DNA of 64,000 nucleotides from Isoetes taiwanensis. Taxonomy: Eukaryota > Streptophyta > Lycopodiopsida > Isoetales > Isoetaceae. The notes beneath the pieces are model-generated. The model was not told the DNA's origin, searched no databases, and saw only the letters and a program-made list of their open reading frames with translations. The translations under genes and the position numbers were made by a program. Below, in pieces: positions 10,469-20,907 of this stretch (its first letter is position 1; each line of letters starts with the position of its first letter). The stretch spans positions 2,889,305 to 2,953,304 of the forward strand of contig JAJEKV010000062.1 of assembly GCA_021234155.1 (NCBI GenBank). Direction: 5' to 3'.

Positions 10469-11030
10469 TTTTTTTTTTTTTTTTTGAAGAACTGTGTCAT
10501 CAATATATTAAAAGAATGGTAATGTTACAAAGCAAGTGAGGAGGAAGGAGAACTGCCCCAAAGAGACAGCGATACCTCGACACTCCACAACAAACTCACA
10601 GAAAAAAAGCAACTCCCCATCATTGCACAAACCGACCATCACCATCTACAACACCCAAGAAGTCCCGCCAAATGGCAAACTTCCGCTCTACTAATCCCGG
10701 GAACACCAGAAAGCTTTGAAATAGCTTGTACCTGAGTCGAGGAATCAGAGAGGCTACAGGCTGTTGAATCCCCTGAAAGATCCACAACAGCCGCCGCCTC
10801 CAAATCAGCCACACCAACCAAGCCACGCACAGATGCAAGGCTTGCTGCTGCAAGAGCGGCCAAGCACCAGGATACACATGAAGCAAAGAATCGGGCGGCT
10901 AGTCAATCTCACCAAAAACAGAGCCCAACCCAATCCCAAAAAGCCCGCAAGTGACGGTATAAAACCGCATAATGCTCCACGCCTCAATGATGAAGGCCAC
11001 AACAAGGGCGAGAGGGCTCACACCCTACCT
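10469..11030 (-). mobile_element. L1-type LINE 3' fragment
   Basis: A poly(T) run (10469-10485) begins a minus-strand copy of the same 3' terminal region as the plus-strand L1 that ends at 38006. Shared text includes TCAATATATTAAAAGAATGG, the CTCGACACTCCACAACAAAC block and the coding segment VWLIWRRRLLWIFQGIQQP. By eye the two copies are nearly identical over about 550 bp, so the insertions belong to one recently active family. The right end abuts an A-run (11031-11054); I see no clear target-site duplication. Confidence 0.75.
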
Positions 11031-11060
11031 AAAAAAAAAAAAAAAAAAAAAAAACTTCAG

Positions 11061-12871
11061 AAGGAAGGAAGGAAGGAAGGAAGTATATTTTAACGTCCGC
11101 GGAGGCCAAACTTGACCTATGAGACGGTACATGCAGTACACAAAGCAGATAAAACCACACCAAAAAGACAAATGCTACTATACAATGTGTCCCTACTATT
11201 TGGGATGAAAAAAACCCCCACATGGGAGGAAAAACCCCGGTAGTAGGCTCTCGATCCCTTGTCCCGTAAGGGATTCTCGACGGTAGAGACTTGCAAAATG
11301 TAGGATGCAAGACGGGCAACCATTGGCGATGCCAAAGAATTGATGCAAATGTGCCGCAGAGCATCTAAGATCAGCATGTGTTGCTTTCGGATATGCGATA
11401 TGTCGGACACTCTTGCAGAGCATGGTGCTCATCCTCTCTTGTCCGCATGTGGCAACACCGGCATATTCTCTCATGCTTGGGGATTCTCGCCCCTCCATCC
11501 GTAGTCCAACGACTGCTTTCAATTCTCGAGATGTTGGGACCCGCCCTCCACGGGAGGCAATAGCTCTCCGTTTCTTCATAGATATATGCACTTTCAAGCA
11601 CCGGTGTGGGCCATGTTCCGGTGTTGGATTAACTTTAGCGTGTGGTAGTGCTCGCTTTTTTAGGCTTTGCACGTGGGTCGCATCCCACGTAGTGTGGTGG
11701 CAAAACGCTCATTCGTGTGCGACTGTCCCCGGGCATCGCATAGCCACAATCTGCCGGTAGTCTATAGACCACATTGCGAACCACCCCCAAAGGTTCTCTG
11801 CCATACCCTCTTTAGTCGTTGTGGCTCTTGTGCCAATAATAAAGTCAGTGCATCCATGCCGGTGACCTTGTGGAAATATGCAAGATGTCCGCACATAGCG
11901 GAATGTTGCGGGGGCGAAACCCGTCTCATATAGCAAAATCGATAAGGCACCGGTGGTCCTTGATACCTAGGTCAGTATGTTAAGAAGGCCTTTTGCACCC
12001 TCTCTAGCTTATCCCGTGTGTTCTTGCTAATTGTTGGACCCCGGACCTCTACCCCATACAACAATATTTGGTTCAACGAGTGCTCTCAAGCAGTGTGTGC
12101 TCTACATGCCCAGTCACATAGGTCTATTATGTAGCAGCTATTCTGCATAGCATACAGGGCTTTCCATCCCGCGCTGACCCGTCTTTCCACACAGTCATCC
12201 CATAACATGCTAGCGCAAAAGTCGATTCCTAGATACTTGAAGGTCCTTACAACATCCACCTTCGCCTCTGTAATAGAGATCACGGGATATCATGTCTTTG
12301 AGGAGAGGACTGCCAGGAGCTTAGTTTTCTGCAGGTTCACCGTCATTCCTGTTGTGTCACAGAACCCACTAAGAGCGTCCAAATGCTGCTGCATACTCCT
12401 GGCTATATGGGATAGCAAGTCTACATCGTCTGCATAGAGCAATTGCCTTATATTGTATGCCTCTAGTAGCTGCGGGCCACCGCCCCCATGTTCTTGCATC
12501 CAGGTCTCCAACTTGTCAATGTAGAGACCAAAGAGCGTTGGAGATAACGGACATCCCTGTTTAACCCCTATGGTGCTAGCAACTCGCTGATCTGATGCAG
12601 GCAATGCAGCATATATCCCATCATAGAGTCTATAGATGATATTTTGTAAGTCCTGTGGGGCATGCAGCGCCTGCAAATGCTGACACAACAGGTCCCGAGG
12701 GACCGTATCATATGTCGTCCTGAAATCTACGAAACAGCAGTACAGGTCACGCCGCGCATTGCGAGTAGCTTCCATAAGGATTCTAAGAGTGAATATATGG
12801 TCGATTGTGGAGTGGGCAGGGCGAAACCCCGCCTGGCCAACTGCACAAAGATGATCTCTACAATAAGATGA
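11061..12871 (-). mobile_element. 5'-truncated LINE with (CTTC)n tail, broken
   Basis: Minus-strand frames give the reverse transcriptase palm: YCCFVDFRTTYDTVPRD, GVKQGCPLSPTLFGLYID and QLLYADDVDLLSH (catalytic ADD), then KYLGIDFCASMLW and AGWKALYAM. A TGA at 12290-12292 interrupts the frame just after KLLAVLSSKT. Near 11400-11600 a C-terminal finger is recognisable (RICRCCHMRTREDEHHALQECP). The 3' end reads ACGTTAAAATATA followed by a (CTTC)n tail (plus-strand AAGG repeats, 11061-11083). It belongs to the same broad LINE class as the elements at 5.3 and 41-45 kb, but to a clearly different lineage by sequence. Confidence 0.8.
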
Positions 12872-14160
12872 TATAAAAAAATGGAATTTCTTCGATACAA
12901 TAGCATGAATAGAAAAAGAAGCTTACCATAGGTGCATGTAAACAGACAACATGCATGAATGATGGCTTTCTAAATCATCAATTTCATTTTGAACCATTTG
13001 GGATTGCAAATTAGAACAAGGGCTTACTGCAATATATTACAAATGGGTCTGATCTATCAAAGGAGCATATGTTGGAAATCTACCTGAAGAAGACATCTTC
13101 ATGCCTTGGGACATAGCACGCCAAAATGCGATCTTATACCGCACCAAAACCAACAAGCAATTTATCTCAACAACAATTACCGAGATTTTTTAGCATGCTG
13201 ACCTGCGAAAAACATGTATGTGCTGGTCATATGGAATGCCAGAATGGATTTACATCATAGGACTCTAAAAATACTTATTGTCTTGTACTGTTTAACTAGA
13301 ATTGTCAATGGAATCCGTAACTTAGAGCAAGAATTTTAGTGCCCATCTATCTTTTTTCCATAGAACAAAACATCTGAGGAGGAGGGCTACAGTACAGTCT
13401 ATGCCTATGATTTAAGAGTATTCTATAGCATGAGCATAAGAGAGCTGCCAACCCTCAAGCATATCGAGACCAGCAATGATAATCAAGGATCTAGACAAGG
13501 GGATCTGCTTCAACACAAATCCCAGATTTTAAGGTGTCCAAAAATTCAACAAAATAGTCTGTTGGTGGAATTGCAAAAGGTGAAGATATTAACTGATCAC
13601 TTCCATAGATGTTGGAATTGTTAATCAACACCTCTGAGTGGCCTATCTACAGCAAGAAGAAAGAGCCTAGATTACTCTCTGGCCGAAATTGTTCATGGCA
13701 AATCAATTACACTGCCATTTGCTTTGCCCTAAATTTAAAAAGCAGCAGCCAGGTACAGTTTATTTCATTTGTTTCCATTTATTTTGGTCATTTTCTTTGT
13801 GAAAACATTCTAAAACAATGACATTTAAACTAAGTGTAGACCTCAAAATTATTCCATAGATGCTAGAAAATAAACTACTAATCATATATTTCTTATAAAC
13901 TGGAATGATGTTAGCTAAACTAGCTTAAAATTCATTCCAAAAGTTTCTATGATTTAGCAAAACAGTATAAAATTTTAGTCTCTTACTTTCTAGCATTGCG
14001 AAAAAGGTTAAACTAAAATTATTATTTTTTCTCAAATTTTCCCATTTACTTTAGCCAACATTTCTTGAAAATATGCTAAAAATTTGCCAAATAGCTAATT
14101 TTAGCCCTTAAATTATTGCATGAGGCTTATCAGTACTTTTTCTTATTCTATGAATACCAT
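12872..14160. other. AT-rich stretch without a gene
   Basis: Only short frames on both strands, no domain recognised. Locally very AT-rich (13830-14140). I see no strong repeat in it. Confidence 0.5.
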
Positions 14161-14164
14161 GGAT

Positions 14165-14700
14165 AGCGGGGATGTGGCATAGTGGCTTGCTCTTTTAAGG
14201 ACGCTTCTGGGTCGAGCTTCATTGCACAAATGCTAATGCCATTTTTGTTGTTGCACGTTACTTTCCACCTATAGCATCACCTTTCTATGATGACTATGAT
14301 GTAAATCGCAATGCCATTATCGTGACCTTTATAAGAACATTGCTCAATTCAAATTGAACTCAAACATTTAGCGCATATATTCTTCGTGGTCATTTTAATG
14401 CTCTCATTACTGCAATGCAGGCTGCTCAACTTATATTCGATGATGCATGGCAACCTTTATAGATATCTCCTATATACAACTTTTCCATGTTTATCGTTTG
14501 ATGCTAACAAACTCGTCTCAACATTTAGAAGAGAACTCATCCAATTGTGTGAAGTCTAGACCTGGTAACTTGTAATAGATTAGAGGCAATCGCCACACTC
14601 TAAATGTATTACAAACAGACAAGATAGGCAGCGAGGTGGTATTAGTATTGTTGATATGTCATTTGCTAAGTGCAAGATTTGATATTTCATACTTTCTAAT
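14165..14700 (+). pseudogene. LINE endonuclease relic
   Basis: Plus-strand frames include VVARYFPPIASPFYDDYDV, the same block as FIARCYFPPHRSPAYNDG in the minus-strand LINE at 39.7 kb. Further on come RGHFNALIT-like and STFRRELIQLCE, which fit the middle of an endonuclease/exonuclease/phosphatase domain, and a GGISIVDMSF block. Stops occur throughout. Only the endonuclease part remains. Confidence 0.5.
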
Positions 14701-15690
14701 TGGAACAAGACATGGAGATAAGAAGAGAAATTCTTTCTTTCTTTCTTTTTTCCCTTTTTTTCGTTTATACAAAAGGAGGTTTTTTTTCTTTTTTTTTTTT
14801 AGCACGCCAGCCTAACCAAGCGTGCAACCCTCCTTGCAATTCTAGGCTATCCACGTAGCAGTTCCAAGTAAGCAAAACGTGAGGTGGCATGTTCTGCACC
14901 TTCGGATCCTCTCTTTTACGAATCAATGGCCGAGAAAATTAAAAAAAATGGCAAAAAATTGGCACGGAGATGAAGAAGGTCGCGAAATAACTCCCTCCCT
15001 CCGTCGAGCCTTTATTTTTTTGCTTTCAGCTCGTCCAATTCCTTCTTTCTTTCTGTGTCAATCCGCAAGTTACATTTCTTCCTCTCCTCATACTAACAGA
15101 GCCGAAGCGCCGAGATGAAAAACGTCACTAATAATGCCTTTTCGTTTCTTCCTTGTTCCGACCTTTTCTTTAACGCGGCATTGGTTTGGAGCCGAGAGTT
15201 GTTCTTGTCTCTGGATGTTCAAGGGCTGATCCTACAACATCATCTTTTTGCAATAGCTGTAAAAGTTCCAAAACCTCCTTACCATAGTCTAAGCATTCCG
15301 GTATGTATCTATTCTTTTACATTTTCTCTTATGCATTTGAGCTTGGTTATTTCCGGCATGCTAAACGTTAGTTACCATATCCGTGCTCAACAAATGATAG
15401 CGTTCTACAGATCTATTACAGGTAGCGAGCTACAGATCTATTACGGCCGTTGAGACTTCGGCTGCCGCTAGACCAGGGCCCGCTGTCAATAATGCGATTA
15501 TTCCCATGCTTTCTCTGCTGACTGCAGTGCCGTAAAATATCAGGTGGGTTCATGCACCCTGCTGTGGATTACTCTATACCTGTAGCTTTTGGCAAGGAAA
15601 TGACAAATGCTCGCTTCTTCATGTTGTTTATTCATCTGGATTTATGTTGCATCTATCCTTGCGTTGGATGTCATCTGAATGAAAGTCTGT
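14701..15690. other. no firm gene; possible exon remnant
   Basis: Poly-pyrimidine runs (14735-14800) precede a stretch with an open frame from 15115 that reads LFLSLDVQGLILQHHLFAIAV and ends just before a GTATGT donor-like site at about 15300. It might be an exon remnant of the neighbouring gene fragments, but I do not recognise it. Confidence 0.25.
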
Positions 15691-15694
15691 GCAG

Positions 15695-15836
15695 GCATGC
15701 AACAAAGGAAATGATGTGTATGAAATGCTTAGAAATTCAGCCTGTTGCTGCCACATGTGCAACACCTTCATGTAATGCTTATAGCATGGCTAGTTACTTC
15801 TGTAACATCTGCAAATTCCTCGACAATGACAAACAT
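15695..15836 (+). pseudogene. BRUTUS/HRZ-like CTCHY zinc-finger exon fragment
   Basis: Directly after an AG acceptor (CTGTGCAG at 15687-15694) the frame reads ATKEMMCMKCLEIQPV, then CATPSC and YFCNICKFLDND. This spacing of cysteines is that of the CHY/CTCHY zinc finger in plant BRUTUS/HRZ iron-sensing E3 ligases, and related RCHY1-type proteins. The similarity in MMCMKCLxIQPV is closest to the BRUTUS group as I remember it. The exon then runs without a splice site into a PPR-derived sequence near 15850, so it is a captured or rearranged fragment, not a gene. Confidence 0.6.
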
Positions 15837-15849
15837 GGCTTGTTTTGGT

Positions 15850-16160
15850 TCCACGAGAAACCCCGCTATGATTGCGGATGATGACATTATATCCCCGCCG
15901 GACTAAGAGTGCATTCTCTTGTAACCATTTCTTGAAATAATTCCCAAGCTTCATCCGCTTTCTGTTCTCTTTGTAGAAGTCACTGAGTTGCGTTCATTGT
16001 TTGCATTAGCATCATCTAATCGTTTTATGGCAAAGATCATCTAGCAAGACAAGGTACGAGATACCCCACTATATGTTTTGTGTTCTTCTTTTTGTGCTAC
16101 CACCTCTACTATCGGACAATTCCAATAACATATTCCACTCCAAATATCTTGGATATCATA
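15850..16160 (-). pseudogene. PPR gene fragment, copy 1
   Basis: Matches copy 2 (from about 16628) over roughly 300 bp, including TGCATT(C/T)TCTTGTAACCA, CTTTGTAGAAGTCACT, ATCTAGCAAGACAAGGTACG and CAATAACATATTCCA. Compared with copy 2 it lacks about 50 bp after GTCACT, which removes part of one PPR motif. Read on the minus strand it encodes the same P-type motif remnants. Confidence 0.6.
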
Positions 16161-16627
16161 ATGGCACACGTGGTTATCTGGTATTCCTAGTGTTACCTAA
16201 TGCCTAGAGTTAGCAAAAGTTATCAGAAGTTTGCAGAAGTTATCTAATGCCTAAAAAGTTATCTGATATAGATTCGTCAATCAAGGGACATAGAGATAGA
16301 TCCCTGCATTGTATAATAACAGGCAGTAAATAGAGAATGTTTTGTTCTATGTTAGCTTAATTAAATGGGTCTTGTAACATACCTTTATGCGTGGATCCAG
16401 CTTTTGATCACGACAAGAGTATGCATCATTCCCATATGATTTGCATACTAAATTACAAGGCCGAAGCGCCTCATATTGGAGCAGAGTCTAGTGCTCTTAC
16501 TTGTTTGTGGTACATGGAACATCGTCAATATTATTTCCTAAGCTAAGCCTAACATAAGGACTAAGCCTCTGGACAGAGAAATATTAATAAGCAGTCTTTG
16601 AGCACTCTCAGTTGTGATTCCGATGAT

Positions 16628-16985
16628 GACATGAGAAACGCCACCATGATTGCCCTTGATGACATTATATACTGCCAGACTAGGAGTGCATTTTCTTGTA
16701 ACCATTTCTTGAAATAATTGCCAAGCTTCATCTGCTCTGTTCTCTTTGTAGAAGTCACTAATAAGCATGGCATATACAGTTGCACTTGGGGGACAATTAG
16801 TTGCATTCATTGTTTGCAAAAGCCCCTTAGCATCATCTAATCATTTATGATGGCAAAGACCATCTAGCAAGACAAGGTACGAGATACTCCACCATATATT
16901 TGCTGTTCTTGTTTTGTGCTACCTTGCAGCTATCTGACATTCCCAATAACATATTCCAGTCCAATAAAGCTTGATCTTGGATTTT
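16628..16985 (-). pseudogene. PPR gene fragment, copy 2
   Basis: On the minus strand the frame reads NCPPSATVYAMLISDFYKEN, then ADEAWQLFQEM and CTPSLAVYNVI, two successive P-type pentatricopeptide motifs (helix pairs that bind RNA in organelles). The frame is lost on both sides. Upstream (16830-16890) DGLCHH-like coding is visible with stops. It is a fragment of about 100 residues, duplicated at 15850. Confidence 0.65.
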
Positions 16986-17128
16986 ATAACGTAGGGACTA
17001 TGCTTGCCCCTTTGGACAGAGTAATATTAATAAGCACTCTCAATTGTAGAATTTTCGCAGTTTTTTGGCCAGGCAGAATTCTATAGCCAATGTACACAAA
17101 TCTAATATGGAGTATGTAGGGATCAGGA

Positions 17129-17485
17129 ATGAGGTTTTTGTACAACCTTACTCAGCTTGATCTTTCTGGAAATTTGAAATTGACTGGCACAATTCCGTTA
17201 TCTGGGCTGTCTGATCTCTGGTCCATTAGCTTGGGCAATAATCAAATTACTCATCTGCCATCAAACACGAGCCATTTTACTAGGTTGTCTTATCTCTCAG
17301 TGTACAGTAATAAGCTCAGTTTTGATAGTGTTGCAGGGGTAGCAACACTTCCATCTTTATTTTACCTAGTGCTTTCCGATTGTGGTTTCACTGGGAATAT
17401 CACAAACATATTTGCTTCAAGTATCTATATTTTAGAGCTAAGCCAGAACGTCATAACTGGGTTTGAAACTAATCTGATTATTTGA
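17129..17485 (+). pseudogene. leucine-rich-repeat fragment
   Basis: A 118-codon frame shows about four plant-type LRRs: LTQLDLSGNLKLTGTIP, LWSISLGNNQITHLP, LSYLSVYSNKLSFDS, LFYLVLSDCGFTGNI, and a weak fifth (IYILELSQNVITGF). The GxIP-like ending suggests an extracellular receptor-like protein or kinase ectodomain. There is no signal peptide, membrane span or kinase nearby, so this is a fragment. Confidence 0.65.
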
Positions 17486-17781
17486 TACAGCTTGAGCAGA
17501 AGAAAGTTTTCCACCAGAATGGGTATGGGACATGACAATGTGGCAGCTTGCATGATGCATGTTGGGTTTTTGGCAAGATGTATCAGCGAAATGTTAGTAA
17601 TTCAGTTCAATTCCTGATTGAATAGTCTATGTGCATCCTTACTTGACCGCACTGCACAAATACCATATTTATAAAATTCAATGGACCACATTTGCTGTAC
17701 ATGCCTATGACTATGTTGCTCTGTTCTAAGAAGACGCTTAAGTTGCCCTTTCTAAAGTTGCTCATTCTATCTCTTTCTTAG

Positions 17782-17969
17782 GTGTTCATGGCTTCAACAG
17801 ATAAAACTGCTAAAACTTGGGACATATCAGATACCAGCTAGTTGGTTTCTGGGTGCTTTCTGGACACATGAAGATCACTGCAATAGCATTGGCATTGACA
17901 GATCATGGCACTGACATTTATTCTGGCAGCTATGGTGGAGTAATAATAGGACTTCCTTTGTCAGTATGA
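17782..17969 (+). pseudogene. WD40-repeat gene fragment
   Basis: After a polypyrimidine-AG acceptor (CTCTTTCTTAG, to 17781) the frame reads VFMASTDKTAKTWDISD, the second half of a WD40 blade. After a stop and frame change, LSGHMKITAIALALTDHG and IYSGSYGGVIIG give the next blade. Only about one and a half blades survive; no start or other exons are evident. Confidence 0.5.
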
Positions 17970-18026
17970 GATGAAATAATTGAAAAACATTACTTTTTTG
18001 CTTGCTGTTGGATCTGAACTGTTGAC

Positions 18027-18215
18027 ATGTGGACTCAACAAGGTAATGTAAATGGAATTACTATTAATTTTGATGGTTTAACATGTGTATTTATGTTAAA
18101 TAGTTTGCATGGGATTAATCAACAGTTTCAAAGAGCAGCTTTGGTTTGTGAAAAATTTGGCTTGGATGCAATTGATCTTGCAGAGCCTTGCAAAGACCGT
18201 GATTGGAAGACATGA
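18027..18215 (+). other. unrecognised short frame after the WD40 fragment
   Basis: A 62-codon frame that ends LVCEKFGLDAIDLAEPCKDR. The ending looks protein-like, but the family is not recognised. It may be another gene fragment in the same cluster. Confidence 0.2.
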
Positions 18216-18386
18216 AACCAAGCAAGGTAAAGAATTACTGGAACATCAATCCCTTCAAAGAAAGTATTGCATGCCAAGCAAATGACCATTTGCCAAATAC
18301 TTCTAATTCCTGAAAACTCATTTGATGCTCAAATCATAATAATTCCTCTCAAAAACATGCGAATGTTTTGTTAGATGTATCGATTA

Positions 18387-18492
18387 CTTAATTAGCATGT
18401 CAGTTTACTTAGATGACTATGTAGATTGGTAAATACCATCTTAATTAGCATGTCAATTTACTTAGATGACTGTGTAGATTGGTAAATACCAT
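18387..18492. repeat. two tandem copies of a 53-bp unit
   Basis: CTTAATTAGCATGTCA...GGTAAATACCAT occurs at 18387-18439 and again at 18440-18492 with two or three differences. No coding potential. Confidence 0.85.
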
Positions 18493-19040
18493 TGTTACAA
18501 CAAATGCATCCTGCCAAATTCCACAACTCAATATACCACAACTTAATATTATCTATCACGAAAAATAATGCCGCCAAACTTAAATGCCTAATAAATTTGA
18601 CCTAACCAGAGTGTTTTTGTGTGCACAACAACCATAAAAGTTTAAAAAAAGGAAAAAAAGGGACCTTTATTACATTGCATAACTAGACCACAGCCCCTGG
18701 CGTGCCTTTTTTCTAGTTTTTTTTTTTTTAGGGGAGGGGGGGAGGAAACATTGTATTTGTCGTTAAAGTGGCACCTTATACCTCGTCAACTGGTTGACAT
18801 ACATGCTTCTGGCCCTCGCATTCGCTTGAATTATTCTATGTCCAATTATACAACTTGGATTCCAAAAAATACAATGCTAATAGATGTTTGGTTTGTTTGA
18901 GGAAAAACCCTAGTGACAAGCATTTGGCAAGGGGCATGGACAAACATAAGGCTGAAAAATCGCTCCCAAACAACCCACGAATGGAGAAGTAGAAGCTGTT
19001 GTCGCTTGCCAACCTATACCTGCACATCATCAACACTAGA
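18493..19040. other. no gene seen
   Basis: AT-rich with a T-run and G-run at 18714-18745. Short frames only, none recognised. Confidence 0.5.
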
Positions 19041-19051
19041 TCAAATGTGAA

Positions 19052-19160
19052 AAAACAAACCTCCCAAAGTGGGGGGGCTGATCACGCGCGCCACGCGACA
19101 ACAAAAGAAAAACCTCTTCAAATAGAGGGGCTGGTCACGCGTGCCAGGCGACAAATACAT
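19052..19160. repeat. imperfect tandem repeat, GC-rich
   Basis: Two imperfect copies of a unit near 55 bp: AAACCTCC...GGGGGGGCTGATCACGCGCGCC...GCGACAA and AAACCTCT...GAGGGGCTGGTCACGCGTGCC...GCGACAAA. They stand out against the AT-rich surroundings. Confidence 0.6.
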
Positions 19161-19184
19161 TAAACAATTAAGGGGGGGAGGGTG

Positions 19185-19757
19185 GGTTTTAAAGAATAGA
19201 GAATACGGTACTGCTGAGAGAAAAGAGAAAGCGTCGATGAGATGTTGATGAAGAACCTTGCCTAGTATACCGATCTCCCAACCAGAGAAAGCATGCAATG
19301 CATGCATGCATGCGAGATATGCATGCTCGCCCTCTCTAGAATCTCGATCCGATGGCTCGGATCGATGGGATTCTAGAATGGGGCTCGCATGAAAACGACA
19401 AAAACCTCCAGAATAGAAGAGAACTTCTTTATCAAAAATGGGATCGAGGGCGAAAGGTCAACGGATTATGGCAAAAGAAGAGGCAAGGCTGAGAAAGGGC
19501 ATGCCACAACCTAAAAGAAACGCCAAATTGGTCAATCCAAGCAGGGAGAAGCCCCTCCCCTGTATGGTTTCAAAGAATACAGAATAAAGTATTGTTGAGA
19601 GAGAAGAGGAAGCGCCGATGAGATGTTGATGAAGAACCTCGCCTAATATAGCGATCTACCAACCAGAGAAAGCATGCAATGCATGCATGCATGCGAGACA
19701 TGCATGCTCGCCCTCTCTAGAATCTCGATCCGATGGCTCGGATCGATGGGATACATG
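19185..19757. repeat. direct duplication (about 190 bp, 380 bp apart) with RY-rich and hairpin segments
   Basis: The first copy (about 19185-19372) and the second (about 19565-19752) share AGAATA...GAGAG, GATGAGATGTTGATGAAGAA, ACCAGAGAAAGCATGC, a run of CATGCATGCATGC, and TCTAGAATCTCGATCCGATG followed by GCTCGGATCGATGGGAT. In copy 1 this last part extends into a near-perfect inverted repeat (TCTAGAATC ... GATTCTAGA, about 19337-19377). No coding sequence is recognised. CATGCA is the RY motif bound by plant B3 factors, but here it may simply be repeat sequence. Confidence 0.75.
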
Positions 19758-20907
19758 GATGAAAATAATGTTATCCTGCTTTTGGTGATACCTTCACAGA
19801 TGTATCTTTCTGGCAAAATCACGGCAAAAAATCGTGACAACAAAATCGCTCGCCCAATTGCATATTTTGAGAGCAGTTTGTTGCCCTCTTGGAACTGGTT
19901 AAATCTTTGAAGTGCCTATATTAACAGCTTTTATTATATGGTTAATATGTGTATTAATGTTTAATATGTCAAGTTTTGTGGAACGATATTTGATCACGCC
20001 TATCTTCCTCGGTATACGTACATGGTAATTTTTACAACATTGATAGTGATTAATAATTGTAATACCACAATGTGATAATTGTCGTTGGTTTAGTTTTGAT
20101 ATTTTGCATATGTGGTAAATGTAGTTGGCTTGGATTGCTATTTTGTAGGACATCAAATAGGATATAGTTAACCAATACAATTTAGCAACTTGCAATTAGC
20201 ATGACTGCACAATTATTGCGTGTTTTTGGTGATTCCGTCGGAAAGAATACCCTGCAAAGATATCACAAATACCACGGTAACACCCTGCATAGATATTCTA
20301 TGGGTGAAATAGTTATCCTTGTCTGGCTGATGTGACACAATCCCAACAGTTGTTGATCCCCATCCCATAGAATAATCAACGGTCATCATTGTGCCACGAC
20401 CCATAACAATGGTAACTTTATTTTCACCCAACATTAGCTCCTTCGGAAGTATTTTTTATTAATGCTCTCTCCAACATAATGTTCCATTTGACGAGACTTT
20501 GCAAACTTTTGATGTATCTATTGACCCATCATTTTGAATAAAACATGAGCAGACTATTTGGTGACACAAGAATAAGGGGAATACTCATGGGTTCAACTCC
20601 TATGTAAGTGAATTGGAAAGGCCACAGCAATAGCCTTGGTGGCTTGGTGGACATTGAATTTTATCTATCTTCTTGTAAGATTTTTCCCATATATGTTTAT
20701 ATATCTTTGTACAAGAAATTAGCTATTAGCTATAAGTGCATCGCCACTTTTTGTAGGATGGGCACTGGATGTTAATGTCATGGTATAAGAGAATGGCAAA
20801 AATCATATCATAATGAACAAACACCTTGTTGAATTGAATAATCCATAGATCTACAATCATCATTGAAACCTAGTCTTCCATAAATGAGAACTGTAAGTTA
20901 CACATCT
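19758..20907. other. intergenic, no gene seen
   Basis: AT-rich sequence downstream of the ORTHRUS/VIM gene. Short frames only. A small duplication-like pair (CACGGTAACACCCTGC / ACCCTGCAAAG) near 20245-20290 is the only structure I see. Confidence 0.45.
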
